Counted from the first letter of the stretch, positions 42,186-51,489 are shown. The stretch is DNA of 64,000 nucleotides from DASRFR01 sp035651455 (GCA_035651455.1 DASRFR010000022.1:496001-560000), one strand, 5' to 3'. The notes: generated by a model from the letters alone, not told the origin. Numbers and translations are program-made.

Positions 42186-43028
42186 CTACTCGGTAAGCCT
42201 TGCGCGTCCGAGTTCCCAACCTTTGGCGTATTTCCAGGAGACATAAACGGCATGGTACAGGTGAAGGAGTAGCCCTTCGCGGCCGTCCAGGAATCCGAGG
42301 CGAAAAACGTAGTTGTAGGCGAACGTGGCCAGTGGGCGCGAAACGATGTTCAGCAGGCTGAATCCATGCCGGCCTTTAGCGATAGCCATCTCGGCCCCGA
42401 GCGTTGAATACCGATTCATGTGGTCGATGTAGTCGGAAAGAGTCGGATATGAATAGTGCAGAAGCGCGCCTTTGAACAGCGCACCATCTCGATTGACAAG
42501 CTTTCCATCGACCATAGCAGTCTCATGTACCGTGCGATTTTCGAATTTTCCTGTGCCCCCGCGGAAGAGCCGTAGTTTGGGGTCTGGCCAAAAGCCACCA
42601 TGGCGAATCCAGCGGCCGAGAAAATAGTTCTTGCGGCGTATCCATACGCCATTGATCGAGCTTGCGAGGACAGCTGTATTCGAGTTGGGCACTTGCCTAC
42701 TGTCTTGGAGAGCAGTTTTTCCGAGAACCTGGTGCTCAATTTCCTGTGAGAGTTCTGAGTCAACTACTTCATCAGCGTCCAAACTGAGTATCCAATCGCC
42801 CGTGGCCTTCTCAATGGCAGAGTTCTTTTGCCCGGCATAGCCTTTCCAGTCTTCAATAAAGACTCTTGCGCCGAGCGATTGGGCGATCTCCACCGTGCGA
42901 TCCGTCGAACCGGAGTCGACCACGACAATTTCGCCCTGACCATCGCGGATAAGTGGTAGGACACTTTCGAGTGTGCGTGGGAGATTAGCTTCTTCGTTAT
43001 AGGTGATGATGACGATGGAAAGCGTCAC
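42186..43028 (-). CDS. Family 2 glycosyltransferase, lipopolysaccharide-core type
   Basis: 280 residues. Motifs IVIITYNEEANLPRTLESV, VVDSGSTDRTVEIA, LSLDADE and the acceptor-side VHETAMV give the GT2 fold of the WaaE/KdtX-like group (glucosyl- or heptose-transferring enzymes on lipid A-core or glycoproteins). The C-terminus is amphipathic, with no strong membrane helix. Located 113 bases from the TolC gene and 134 bases from the mutase. A cytoplasmic, membrane-associated glycosyltransferase; sugar unknown. Confidence 0.88.
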   Translation of the reverse strand: MTLSIVIITYNEEANLPRTLESVLPLIRDGQGEIVVVDSGSTDRTVEIAQSLGARVFIEDWKGYAGQKNSAIEKATGDWILSLDADEVVDSELSQEIEHQVLGKTALQDSRQVPNSNTAVLASSINGVWIRRKNYFLGRWIRHGGFWPDPKLRLFRGGTGKFENRTVHETAMVDGKLVNRDGALFKGALLHYSYPTLSDYIDHMNRYSTLGAEMAIAKGRHGFSLLNIVSRPLATFAYNYVFRLGFLDGREGLLLHLYHAVYVSWKYAKGWELGRARLTE

Positions 43029-43141
43029 GAAGGAAAGAATATAGCTTGGAGAAGTGGAAGCAAAGTTCTACCTCTCAAGTGGTCGCGCAGCGGTACCCCG
43101 ACCTTCGCAAACGGAGCGAAAGGCCGGGGGCATCTCCCTCA

Positions 43142-45292
43142 CTATTGAGGCTGCTGATTCTGCGGCTGCGTTTGAGGCTGCTCGGTTTGTGGAGGTTCAG
43201 GTTGCGTCTGCGGCTGCATTTGTTGTTGCTGGGGCGTGGTTGGGACTTGACCCGGCGTAGCCGGCATGACCGACTCTACGTCCTTGCGCGGTTGCACGTT
43301 AGGAACCGTCGGCAATTTATTGATTTGTCCGGTTTCCGCGTCGGCCAGATCAATGCCCGCGTGGTCCAGCAGCAAACCAGTGGCGCGGTCAAGCTCGACC
43401 CGCGACTTCTCGTAAGTCGCCATTGCCGATACCAGATTCGATCGCGCCTGAGTCAGCGCGCTCTGTTGTTGCATGACGAGCGTGGAGGTGGAGGCGCCGA
43501 GGGCATATTTTTTCTGTTCGGCATCGAGCGATTGCACCGCGAGATCTACCGCAGCCTGCGCAGCCGCAACACTAGCCCGGTTCTGCTGCAAAGAGAATTG
43601 CGCGTTGCGGACTTCGATGCGGATTTCGTTTTCGATCTGCTGCAGCCTCGTCTGCGCCTGGTGGTATTCCAGTTCAGAACGAATCTGGTTCGCTTGGGCC
43701 GTACGGTTTCGGATGGGGACATTCAAGGTGAAACCAACACCTTTGTCGGGAGCACTGGAATTGACTAGCTGGTTCAGCGTGTCGTTGTAGCCGCTGGTAT
43801 TGACCGTGCCCGCGGGGTTGCAAAACGGATTTGTGTTAGCCGGCGAACAGGTGGCGGCCGGGTTCTGAGATCCGCCGATGCCCGATCCGCCGTAATAAGC
43901 AAACAGGTTGAGGCTGGGCATGAGCGCGTTGCGCACTGCTTTCATGCTCAATTCGCGGTTCGACAGGTCGATGCGCGACTCGCCGAGTTCGGGACGGTGG
44001 TTTAGCGCGTCGTTAATCAGGTCTTGCGTAGGGCTGATGGTCTCAGTCGCCGGCAACAGCATAGTGTCGGTAGGAATGACCTCGGCATCGGCGAGAACCG
44101 GGTCAACCAGGTTGCGGCTGAGCGCGTTTTTCACCAATAGCTGCTGCAATTCAAGATTGGTTTGCGCGACGATCACGGCCTGCTGATTGGTAGCCACAGT
44201 GCTTTGGGAGCGAACCACTTCGATGGGCGCCAGGGTGCCAATCTGCACCTGCTTTTGAGTGTCGGAGAGCGTCTTTTGCGCAAGCGCCAAGGCTTCTTGC
44301 TGAACTTTGACATTCTCGTACGCATTCACCAGGTCCCAGTACATGTTCTCGATCTGGTCCACGGTCGTTGTCACCTGAAGCCGAAAAGCAACGTCGGCAA
44401 TCTCTCGATTGTTGCGCGCGAAGACGATAAAACGGCGATTCGGCGCGAACCCAAAACCTTGCAGCAATTCCTGGGTCACAGTAGCCCGGAAATTGGAGTT
44501 CAGGCTCGGACTGTAGATTGTGAACGGGCTGTCGGTGGTGACTCGATTGTTATTGAAACCGACATTCAGGGCGGTACCGGTTTGGAATCCCTGGACATAG
44601 GCGAAATTCGCGGTCGTCGTGTTCTGCGAGGGACCGCAGAAGGGGCTGGTGCAAAGAATGCGGCTGCGGTCGAACTGCACCGTGCCGGTGAGGATGGGAT
44701 CGTACGAAGTGATAGGCGCGCCAAGGCCCAGGGTAGAACTTACGATGCCCAGGGTTCCGGCGCCCGCGCCGCTCAGACCACCGATCGTGCCTCCAGCGCC
44801 GGATCCGGAAGAACTCGTAGCGCCCCCGAGGCCACCGACTCCACCGCCAGGCGTTCCTAGAACCGTCCCCGTATTCACGCCCAGAATGCTGGCCCCTGCC
44901 TTGGTGCGCAGGATGTCCGTCGCGGCGATGTTCAGGTTGTACCGTTGAATCGCGATATCGAGATTGTTCTCAAGTGCCAGGGCAACCGCATCGTCCATAG
45001 AAAGATATAGCTTCCCATTGCGCAACAGTTGTTGCAGACGCGGTGTGTTGGTGAAATCGGGAGCGGGTACATGGCGCGCGGTGTAGGGCGCGATCGGACT
45101 GGGAAAATAGCTCTTGGGCTTGGAATAATCTTTTAGCTGAAAAGATCGGGTGATCGGGTTGGACTGGGGCTGCGGGGCGGGAGGAGCTTCCGCCGCTTGC
45201 TCCGTCTGCGCCCAAGCGCCGGCCAGTAGTATGCCGACCACAGAAAAAGAAGCGATACCTCGCACCGTATTTCTTAGTAAAGACAATGGCAT
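43142..45292 (-). CDS. TolC-family outer membrane efflux protein with Gly-rich insert
   Basis: 716 residues from ATG 45292, which has GGAG nine bases upstream and opens a signal peptide. Two OEP repeats with long coiled helices are clear (QEALALAQKTLSDTQKQVQI; QAAVDLAVQSLDAEQKKYAL). Unusual parts: a Gly/Ser-rich stretch (about 146-182) placed where the first outer beta-hairpin should be, and a Gln/Pro-rich tail of about 40 residues at the C-terminus. It should form the outer channel of an efflux or type I secretion system; inner partners are not adjacent. Confidence 0.9.
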   Translation of the reverse strand: MPLSLLRNTVRGIASFSVVGILLAGAWAQTEQAAEAPPAPQPQSNPITRSFQLKDYSKPKSYFPSPIAPYTARHVPAPDFTNTPRLQQLLRNGKLYLSMDDAVALALENNLDIAIQRYNLNIAATDILRTKAGASILGVNTGTVLGTPGGGVGGLGGATSSSGSGAGGTIGGLSGAGAGTLGIVSSTLGLGAPITSYDPILTGTVQFDRSRILCTSPFCGPSQNTTTANFAYVQGFQTGTALNVGFNNNRVTTDSPFTIYSPSLNSNFRATVTQELLQGFGFAPNRRFIVFARNNREIADVAFRLQVTTTVDQIENMYWDLVNAYENVKVQQEALALAQKTLSDTQKQVQIGTLAPIEVVRSQSTVATNQQAVIVAQTNLELQQLLVKNALSRNLVDPVLADAEVIPTDTMLLPATETISPTQDLINDALNHRPELGESRIDLSNRELSMKAVRNALMPSLNLFAYYGGSGIGGSQNPAATCSPANTNPFCNPAGTVNTSGYNDTLNQLVNSSAPDKGVGFTLNVPIRNRTAQANQIRSELEYHQAQTRLQQIENEIRIEVRNAQFSLQQNRASVAAAQAAVDLAVQSLDAEQKKYALGASTSTLVMQQQSALTQARSNLVSAMATYEKSRVELDRATGLLLDHAGIDLADAETGQINKLPTVPNVQPRKDVESVMPATPGQVPTTPQQQQMQPQTQPEPPQTEQPQTQPQNQQPQ

Positions 45293-45618
45293 TCGATTAT
45301 CTCCATTAAACCGCTGCCCAGATTGCGGCGCCCTGAAATCTCCGCCAGGGCCCGCTTCCGGATATTCCTCACACCATGAGCACAACGTTCCCAAGACACT
45401 TGTGTTACGCAAAACGCGCTGGGAAGGTTCCTGGGACTTCTTGCACCGATATGAATAGTGGCTCGACACACCTGTGACGGAGCCGCCGAGATTCCCTGAA
45501 ATCGCATGTTTCGGGAAGTGAAATAGTATAAATGACGCGCCCCGGCGCACTCACGACCGCATCCAAGCAACCCGGTAAAGATTTGTAAACTCGAGCTGAA
45601 TGCAGAGGCGAGGTCCGA
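45293..45618. other. Divergent regulatory region of about 325 bases
   Basis: Between the TolC-family gene (minus) and truA (plus). No gene is supported; frames reading through here are extensions of the neighbours without start signals. It must hold both promoters. I see no strong hairpin. Confidence 0.5.
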
Positions 45619-46398
45619 ATGGTGGAAGGCTCCGGAGAGACACGCAATATCAAGTTGGTGCTGGCGTACGATGGCTCGGAGTTCTCCGGGTGGCAGGTGC
45701 AGCCGGGCACGGAAACTATCCAGGGCACCCTGGCTTCGGTGATTGGACGGCTAACCGGTGAAAAGGTACTACCGCAAGGGTCGGGGCGGACGGACGCGGG
45801 CGTGCACGCGCTGGCGCAGGTGGCGAGCTTCGTCACTCGATCAACTATTCCCACAGAGAATTTGGTCAAAGCGCTAAACGATATCTTGCCGCCATCGATT
45901 CGGGTGACAGAGGCAAGCGACGCAGGACCGGAGTTTCATGCCCGCAGGTCGGCGATAGCCAAAACCTACCGCTATCGGATTTTCCGAGGGCCCATCTGCC
46001 CGCCGTTTCTGGCCCGCTATGTTTGGCATTTTCCGTATCTCTTAGATGAAGGGGCGATGCGAGAAGCTGCGCAACTTATCGTAGGCGAGCATGACTTCAC
46101 CTCGTTTGCCGCGGCAGACCCGGAAAAAGGTAAAGAAGAGATGGAGATGTCGAACGTGCGACAGGTATTCTCGTCGGCGTGGGAGCGGCAGGGAGATGAA
46201 CTGGTCTACACCATCCGGGGCAATGGATTTCTGCACCATATGGTTCGCAACCTGGTCGGTACTTTCATGCTGCTCGGGAAAGGAACCCTTAAGAGCGAAG
46301 ACATGCGCGCTATTTTGAAAGCGAAGGATCGATCCCAGGCAGGGGCAACCGCGCCCGCGAGCGGGTTGTTCCTGGTAAGTGTGGAATATGGGCCGTAG
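45619..46398 (+). CDS. truA: tRNA pseudouridine(38-40) synthase
   Basis: 259 residues. The catalytic D59 lies in GSGRTDAGVHALAQ. LVLAYDGSEFSGWQVQPG and RGNGFLHHMVRNLVG are TruA signatures. It converts U38-U40 of the anticodon stem to pseudouridine. GAGG precedes the ATG. Single gene; a minus-strand hairpin lies downstream. Confidence 0.95.
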   Translation: MVEGSGETRNIKLVLAYDGSEFSGWQVQPGTETIQGTLASVIGRLTGEKVLPQGSGRTDAGVHALAQVASFVTRSTIPTENLVKALNDILPPSIRVTEASDAGPEFHARRSAIAKTYRYRIFRGPICPPFLARYVWHFPYLLDEGAMREAAQLIVGEHDFTSFAAADPEKGKEEMEMSNVRQVFSSAWERQGDELVYTIRGNGFLHHMVRNLVGTFMLLGKGTLKSEDMRAILKAKDRSQAGATAPASGLFLVSVEYGP

Positions 46399-46436
46399 CG
46401 CACCTATGCTGGGCTTAGCGGGAGCGGGATTTGGAG

Positions 46437-46474
46437 CAAAATAAAAAGCGCCCTGAATGATTAGTTCAGGACGC
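46437..46474 (-). terminator. Minus-strand terminator-like hairpin
   Basis: On the minus strand GCG-T-CCTGAA, a 7-base loop and TTCAGG-G-CGC (one mismatch) are followed by TTTTTATTTTGC. No minus-strand protein gene lies upstream of it, which suggests a non-coding transcript. Confidence 0.6.
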
Positions 46475-46633
46475 CTCGGCAGCCCTCCCCCAGAACTGCC
46501 AAACCACGAGTGGATATTAGGTCTTCGCCCTAGGACTGTAAATGTCACTTTGGTAATTGCAGCGCGCAGATCGGTCACCAGATGATCGATCACGGAAGTT
46601 ACCAATGCTGGAGGTTACCAGGGTTGGATGAAG
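46448..46633 (-). ncRNA. Candidate small RNA of about 185 nt
   Basis: A minus-strand promoter-like pair, TTGTCG and TAACAA with a 16-base spacer, lies just before the proposed 5' end, and a hairpin with T-run marks the 3' end. Inside, TTGGTAA can pair with TTACCAA about 45 bases away, and GCAG with CTGC near the 3' end. No open frame. I cannot match it to a known RNA family. Confidence 0.35.
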
Positions 46634-46746
46634 CAGGCTTTGTTACGTGCTTTGCCGTTTGCGACAATGATTTTCGTCAGCCAAGGCATTTGTGGCGCGG
46701 CCTCGAGCAATTGCGCTGCTAATACTTTTGGAGGGAAGATAACTGC

Positions 46747-47499
46747 ATGCACCTGCGGCTGATACGCCACGCCACTCTGATCGTGGACTATGCCGGGCAG
46801 AAGATTCTGGTGGATCCCATGCTGGACGACGTGGCAGCCCGGCCGCCCATCGAGAACTCGCCCAACCCGCGGAAAAATCCCCTGGTTCCGCTGCCAATGC
46901 CGGCGGAAGAAGCGATCCGGGGCGTCACCGCCGTGCTAGTAACACATACGCATAGCGATCATTGGGATTCCATGGCGGCCAAGCTCCTCCCCAAGCATCT
47001 GCCCCTGTTCGGTCAACCGGAAGATGAAAACAAGTTCCGCTCGCAGGGTTTTAAGGAGTTGCGCCCGGTCACGACAGCCGCCACCTGGAATGGGATTGAG
47101 TTCACGCGTACCGAATGCCAGCACGGGACGGGAGACATTGGAGCGAAGATGGCGCCCGCGTCGGGCTTCGTGTTTGAAGCGCAGGGCGAGCCCAGCTTCT
47201 ACATTGCCGGTGACACGGTGTGGTGCCGCGGCGTTGCCGAGACTATTCGCGATTTCCAGCCCAAGATCACGGTGGTGAACGCGGGTGCGGCACAGTTTCT
47301 GCAGGGTGATCCCATCACGATGACGGCGGATTGCGTCGTCAATGTGTGCCGCAGCGCGATCAATGCGCAAGTAGTTGCGGTGCACATGGAGGCCATCAAT
47401 CACTGCCTGCTCACGCGCACAGACCTGGCGTTCCAGTTGGAGTCGGCGCGAGTGCGGGCCCAGGTGGCGATTCCGAACGACGGTGAGTCAGTGCAGTAG
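46747..47499 (+). CDS. Metallo-beta-lactamase-fold hydrolase (UlaG-like)
   Basis: 250 residues. The metal-binding motif THTHSDHWD (H67, H69, D71, H72), then the later AGDTVW and VAVHMEAINH supply the remaining ligands. The pattern (RHATLIVDYAGQKILVDPM) is that of the UlaG/YhfI-like group that cleaves lactone or phosphoester bonds. Substrate unknown. GGAGGG lies 13 bases before the ATG. Single gene before ffh. Confidence 0.86.
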   Translation: MHLRLIRHATLIVDYAGQKILVDPMLDDVAARPPIENSPNPRKNPLVPLPMPAEEAIRGVTAVLVTHTHSDHWDSMAAKLLPKHLPLFGQPEDENKFRSQGFKELRPVTTAATWNGIEFTRTECQHGTGDIGAKMAPASGFVFEAQGEPSFYIAGDTVWCRGVAETIRDFQPKITVVNAGAAQFLQGDPITMTADCVVNVCRSAINAQVVAVHMEAINHCLLTRTDLAFQLESARVRAQVAIPNDGESVQ

Positions 47500-47601
47500 C
47501 TGCTTTCGATACGGCGGTGGATGGGTGCCGTCTCAAGGCTTCCCTGAAGCTCTGGCGCGGACGGGTTTTTTCATCGCTGCTAAAATAATCGACTACGCCT
47601 T

Positions 47602-48960
47602 ATGTTTGAGAATCTCCAGGAAAAACTACAACGCGCATTCAAAACACTTCGCGGCCAGGCTGTGCTTAGCGAAGAGAATATGCAGGAAGCTCTGCGCCAG
47701 CTGCGCCTCGCCTTGCTGGAAGCGGACGTAAATTTCAAAGTCGTTAAACAGATTATTGATGACATCCAGGCGAAGGCCGTAGGACAGCAAGTCATGACCG
47801 CGCTGTCGCCGGGCGAGCAGGTCATCAAGATCTTTCGCGACGAACTGGTGGAAGTGCTGGGCAAAGATACGGCGCGGCTGAAGTTCGCCTCCCAGCCGCC
47901 GACGGTGGTGTTGATGGCGGGCCTGCAGGGTTCCGGCAAGACCACCACCTCCGGAAAGCTTGCGCATTGGCTCAAGAATGGCGGCCATCGGCCGTTATTG
48001 GTTTCAGTGGACGTGTATCGACCCGCAGCGCGCGAGCAGTTGAAAATCGTGGCCCAGGCGACCAAAACCAATATTTACGAAGGGGAAGTGGGCGAAGCCA
48101 ATACCGCGACAGTGGAACGGCTGGCGAAGGAAGCGCGCCGGGAGGCGGTGATCAGCGGATGCGACGTGCTGATCGTCGACACCGCCGGCCGCCTGCACAT
48201 CGACGAGCAGCTCATGGACGAAATGCAGTCACTGAAAAAGCTGCTCACCCCGCAGGAAATCCTCTTCGTAGCCGACGCGATGACTGGCCAGGACGCCGTG
48301 AACTCGGCCGCCGAATTCCACAACAAGCTGTCGCTCACCGGCGTGGTGCTGACCAAGATGGACGGCGATGCCCGCGGTGGCGCAGCGCTGTCCATCCGAA
48401 GCGTGACCGGCCAGCCGATCAAGTTCATCGGTATCGGCGAAAAATATGATGCCCTGGAGCCGTTCCATCCAGACCGAATTGTGTCGCGGATACTGGGTAT
48501 GGGCGACATCCTTTCGCTGATCGAAAAAGCCGAGCAGCACGTCGACAAGAAGAGAGCGCAGGAAATCGCGACCAAGGCGCTGGCGGGAGACGGCTTCTCG
48601 CTGGAGGATTTCCGCGACCAGTTGCGGCAGGTAAAGAAAATGGGGTCGCTGCAGAGCCTGGTTGGGATGCTGCCGCGGGTGGGGCCGTTCTCGGGGCTGC
48701 AGGCGGCCGCGGATAAAGTCGACGATAAGCAGATCAACCGGGTTGAAGCGATCATCAACTCGATGACCCAGCACGAACGGCTGCATCATGAAGTCATCAA
48801 TGGCAGCCGCCGCAAGCGGATTGCCCGCGGCTCGGGAACCACGGTGCAGGAAGTCAACAACCTGCTGCGCCAGTATGCGCAAATGCGCAAGATGTTCAAG
48901 CAGATGGGCAAAGGCAGTTTCATGCGGCGCATGGCGGGAATGAAATTGCCGGGAGCCTAG
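47602..48960 (+). CDS. ffh: Signal recognition particle protein Ffh
   Basis: 452 residues: N domain (1-90), GTPase G domain with GLQGSGKTT (107-115), DTAGRLHID and TKMDGDARGG, and the Met-rich M domain (about 330-452) with RIARGSGTTVQEVN and a tail of Met and basic residues that holds 4.5S RNA and signal sequences. It targets nascent membrane proteins. No Shine-Dalgarno precedes the ATG; TAAAAT (47581-47586) lies 15 bases upstream. Confidence 0.97.
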   Translation: MFENLQEKLQRAFKTLRGQAVLSEENMQEALRQLRLALLEADVNFKVVKQIIDDIQAKAVGQQVMTALSPGEQVIKIFRDELVEVLGKDTARLKFASQPPTVVLMAGLQGSGKTTTSGKLAHWLKNGGHRPLLVSVDVYRPAAREQLKIVAQATKTNIYEGEVGEANTATVERLAKEARREAVISGCDVLIVDTAGRLHIDEQLMDEMQSLKKLLTPQEILFVADAMTGQDAVNSAAEFHNKLSLTGVVLTKMDGDARGGAALSIRSVTGQPIKFIGIGEKYDALEPFHPDRIVSRILGMGDILSLIEKAEQHVDKKRAQEIATKALAGDGFSLEDFRDQLRQVKKMGSLQSLVGMLPRVGPFSGLQAAADKVDDKQINRVEAIINSMTQHERLHHEVINGSRRKRIARGSGTTVQEVNNLLRQYAQMRKMFKQMGKGSFMRRMAGMKLPGA

Positions 48961-49100
48961 GCCCCTCTTGGCGGTGCAGAGTCGGGCTTCAGCGATTCAC
49001 ACGCTTAGCTCCGAGCCACGCGCAGGCGCTAACCCAAGTCCACGAACTCCGTCTAAACCGGGTCTCTCCGAGAACTCAATGAGGGAAACAAAGGTCATCT

Positions 49101-49712
49101 ATGAAGACGCAGCTGTGCCGAGTTGTGCTTGCAGTCGTCATTCTCCTACCGCTGTTCTCAACTACCGGTACAGCGCAAAATGAGGCCGCTGAACCGAGTG
49201 CTGCTTCCGTGCCCACCTCTGGACCACGGGCGGAGTTCTTGACCGAGCTCAAAGTTGAGCAGGACAAGTTTATGGCCCTGGCGCAGGCAACGCCCGCGGA
49301 GAAATACACCTGGCGTCCAGCTGAGGGGGTACGATCCATTGCGGAGGTCTATCTCCACGTGGCGGCAGCGAACTACAACTTACCGAAACTAATAGGTACT
49401 CCCGTCCCGGCGAGCATCGACGTGAAAGGCATTGAGAAGTCTACGGCGGACAAGGCCAAAGTCATCGAGACGATGAGCGCATCTTTCGATCACTTGCGGC
49501 GGGCAGTCATCAATATGCCGGACGCGAATCTCGACAACCAGTTGGACTGGTTTGGCGGGAAGAATACGCAACGGGGCATTTTGCTGTTCATGATGCGCCA
49601 CATGGCGGAGCATCTTGGGCAATCCATTGCTTACGCTCGCATGAATGGTATCGTGCCACCCTGGAGCGAAGAGGCGAAGGGGAAAAGCAAGACCGCGGGT
49701 AAAGCAAAGTAG
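49101..49712 (+). CDS. Secreted DinB-fold protein
   Basis: 203 residues. Unlike the other two DinB proteins it starts with a signal peptide (CRVVLAVVILLPLFSTTGTA), so it acts outside the cytoplasm. His triad H86 (YLHVAAA), H167 and H171 (MRHMAEHLGQ). AAAGGT lies before the ATG; the tail is Lys-rich. Metal-dependent function unknown. A DUF4440-like gene follows after 100 bases. Confidence 0.83.
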   Translation: MKTQLCRVVLAVVILLPLFSTTGTAQNEAAEPSAASVPTSGPRAEFLTELKVEQDKFMALAQATPAEKYTWRPAEGVRSIAEVYLHVAAANYNLPKLIGTPVPASIDVKGIEKSTADKAKVIETMSASFDHLRRAVINMPDANLDNQLDWFGGKNTQRGILLFMMRHMAEHLGQSIAYARMNGIVPPWSEEAKGKSKTAGKAK

Positions 49713-49812
49713 CACGCGCCGATTGGACGGCAGGATTGACCGGTTTACTGCGGCATCTGGATTGCAACATTGATTCGATTTTGTCATGCTAACGCGGCGT
49801 GGGGAGGAACTC

Positions 49813-50286
49813 ATGCCGCGTGTGCGCCTGTATGCCATCACCCTTCTCCTGCTGAGCTGCGGAGCCGCGGCCCAGCAAAAGCCAGCCCTCGGTAAGAAAG
49901 CCCCAGCCCCCAAGCCCGAAGACTTCTGTGCGGAAATGCAGAAGCTGCGCGATAGTTGGGTGTTGGAATTCAACTCAGGACAAGCCGAGAAAGTCGCCGC
50001 ATTCTACGCTCCTGAAGCGGTGCTCATGCGATGGGACGGCACGGTTCATGGTTACGACTCCATCCTGGCGGAGATGCAACGCTCCATCAGCGCCGGCGCC
50101 GGCGGTTACGTAGTCCACAGCTTGCATTGCGAGCGTTCCGGAGATTTGGGCTACGACACGGGCGCCTACAACGTGAACTTGCGCGACCGCGTGATTGAAG
50201 GGAATTATGTGGTAGTAGTAAGGCGCATAAAGGGAGAATGGAAGATCATGGCGCATGCCAGCGTTCCCAACCCGCGAACGCCATGA
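49813..50286 (+). CDS. Secreted SnoaL/DUF4440-like protein
   Basis: 157 residues from ATG 49813, which has GGGGAGGA seven bases upstream. Signal peptide PRVRLYAITLLLLSCGAAA, then an NTF2-like domain: FNSGQAEKVAAFYAPEAVLM and a final KGEWKIMAHAS strand are typical of the YybH/DUF4440 group. Ligand unknown. It is followed after 25 bases by the peroxiredoxin gene, possibly co-transcribed. Confidence 0.85.
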   Translation: MPRVRLYAITLLLLSCGAAAQQKPALGKKAPAPKPEDFCAEMQKLRDSWVLEFNSGQAEKVAAFYAPEAVLMRWDGTVHGYDSILAEMQRSISAGAGGYVVHSLHCERSGDLGYDTGAYNVNLRDRVIEGNYVVVVRRIKGEWKIMAHASVPNPRTP

Positions 50287-50311
50287 TGAACAAGAAAACA
50301 GAGCCCAGCCT

Positions 50312-50998
50312 ATGAAGTGGCGTTCCCTGGAAGAAGCCAATAGAGCGGACACCCGTACACTAGGCGAGATTCTCGCCGAGCGGAAGGAGATGATCGCCAA
50401 ATACGTGGGACCTGAAACGCAGCGGGTGCATGAGCGCGTTATCGCGGAACTGAAGACCCAGGAAATTGCGACAAGAGCGCTCGCTGTGGGCGCAAAGGCT
50501 TCAGGATTCGAGTTGAAAGACCAGACCGGGCGCACCGTCTCATCAACAGAACTTCTCAGCCGGGGCCGCCTGGTGGTGTGCTTCTATCGCGGACGCTGGT
50601 GTCCGTTCTGCGTCGCCACGCTCGAATGCATGAACCTGGCCTACCCGGCGATTCAGCAGGCCGGGGCCGCGCTGGTGGCGATCTCTCCGCAGACGGTGCA
50701 GCAGTCTTTTTTTATGGCGGACCAGCATAAACTGCGCTTTCCACTATTGAGTGATCCACATAACGAGGTGGCGCGGCGCTTTGGTCTGGTATATGGCCTG
50801 CCTGACGACGAGAAGCATGTTTACCGGCGATTTTTCGTGAACCTGGCATTAGCGAATGGCGATGACACTTGGGAATTACCGGTTCCTGCAACATTCGTCC
50901 TTGATCGCGATGGGACCATCCTTTTTGCCTCAGCCAAGGAGGATTACAGAGAGCGACCGGAACCCGCGGAGATTGTGCGGGTGCTCGCGCCAGCTTGA
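50312..50998 (+). CDS. Peroxiredoxin-like AhpC/TSA-family protein
   Basis: 228 residues. The thioredoxin fold domain begins about residue 60 (FELKDQTGRTVSSTELLSRG), with a CxxC site C97/C100 in RGRWCPFC rather than the TxxC of classic peroxiredoxins. FVLDRDGTILFA is the conserved later strand. An alpha-helical N-terminal extension of about 55 residues precedes it. Thiol peroxidase or disulfide reductase activity is likely. Weak ribosome binding site; probably coupled to the upstream gene. Confidence 0.85.
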   Translation: MKWRSLEEANRADTRTLGEILAERKEMIAKYVGPETQRVHERVIAELKTQEIATRALAVGAKASGFELKDQTGRTVSSTELLSRGRLVVCFYRGRWCPFCVATLECMNLAYPAIQQAGAALVAISPQTVQQSFFMADQHKLRFPLLSDPHNEVARRFGLVYGLPDDEKHVYRRFFVNLALANGDDTWELPVPATFVLDRDGTILFASAKEDYRERPEPAEIVRVLAPA

Positions 50999-51114
50999 GT
51001 ATTAAGGCAAGCCCGAAAAGCTGGGACCGCGCCATTTCTGCTGTGGAGCGCTAAAATCGGTTCGGGTAGAATGGGGTGGCGAAGTTCCGGCGAATGCCGC
51101 GAGGGTAAACTCCA

Positions 51115-51435
51115 TTGGCCACTACGGTGAACGCTCCAGCGCAACTCCCTAATCACAAAGTAAAGATCAAGAAACTTGCCCAGCGTTCGTGTAATGAGAA
51201 GAACGAGAAGGGGAAATTCTGCGGCGGTCATCTTAAACGCTGGTTTTACGCCACGGACGTGCTGGAGAAGGAGTGTGGGTGTGCGGAGAAAGCGTGGGGA
51301 CCTGATGCCGAGGTCTATCGCTGCGAGCATTGCAAGACCCTATATCTGCCGAATCCGGAAGACGTGCAGGGCATGAACGTCGCCGGTCACGGGCAAATCT
51401 CCGTTTTTGGACTCACCATACCGGGAAAGAGCTAA
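51115..51435 (+). CDS. Small zinc-ribbon-type protein of unknown function
   Basis: 106 residues from TTG 51115, with GAGGG nine bases upstream. Cys positions (RSCNEKNEKGKFCGG, CGC, CEHCKTLY) form what looks like a zinc ribbon; no catalytic residues are seen. An alternative start is not available in the same frame near a ribosome binding site. Followed after 54 bases by the LeuA-like gene. Confidence 0.65.
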   Translation: MATTVNAPAQLPNHKVKIKKLAQRSCNEKNEKGKFCGGHLKRWFYATDVLEKECGCAEKAWGPDAEVYRCEHCKTLYLPNPEDVQGMNVAGHGQISVFGLTIPGKS

Positions 51436-51489
51436 GCGGAGAGTTCATCAGCGCTTGCCCAGCAATCTCCAAGCTATATTCAGATTTTT

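Larger units (their letters stand above)
46399..46746. other. Intergenic region of about 350 bases with hairpins
   Basis: No protein gene is supported. It contains the candidate minus-strand small RNA at 46448-46633 with its terminator, and three copies of a GGT(T/C)ACCA-like motif near 46573, 46598 and 46614. Confidence 0.6.
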
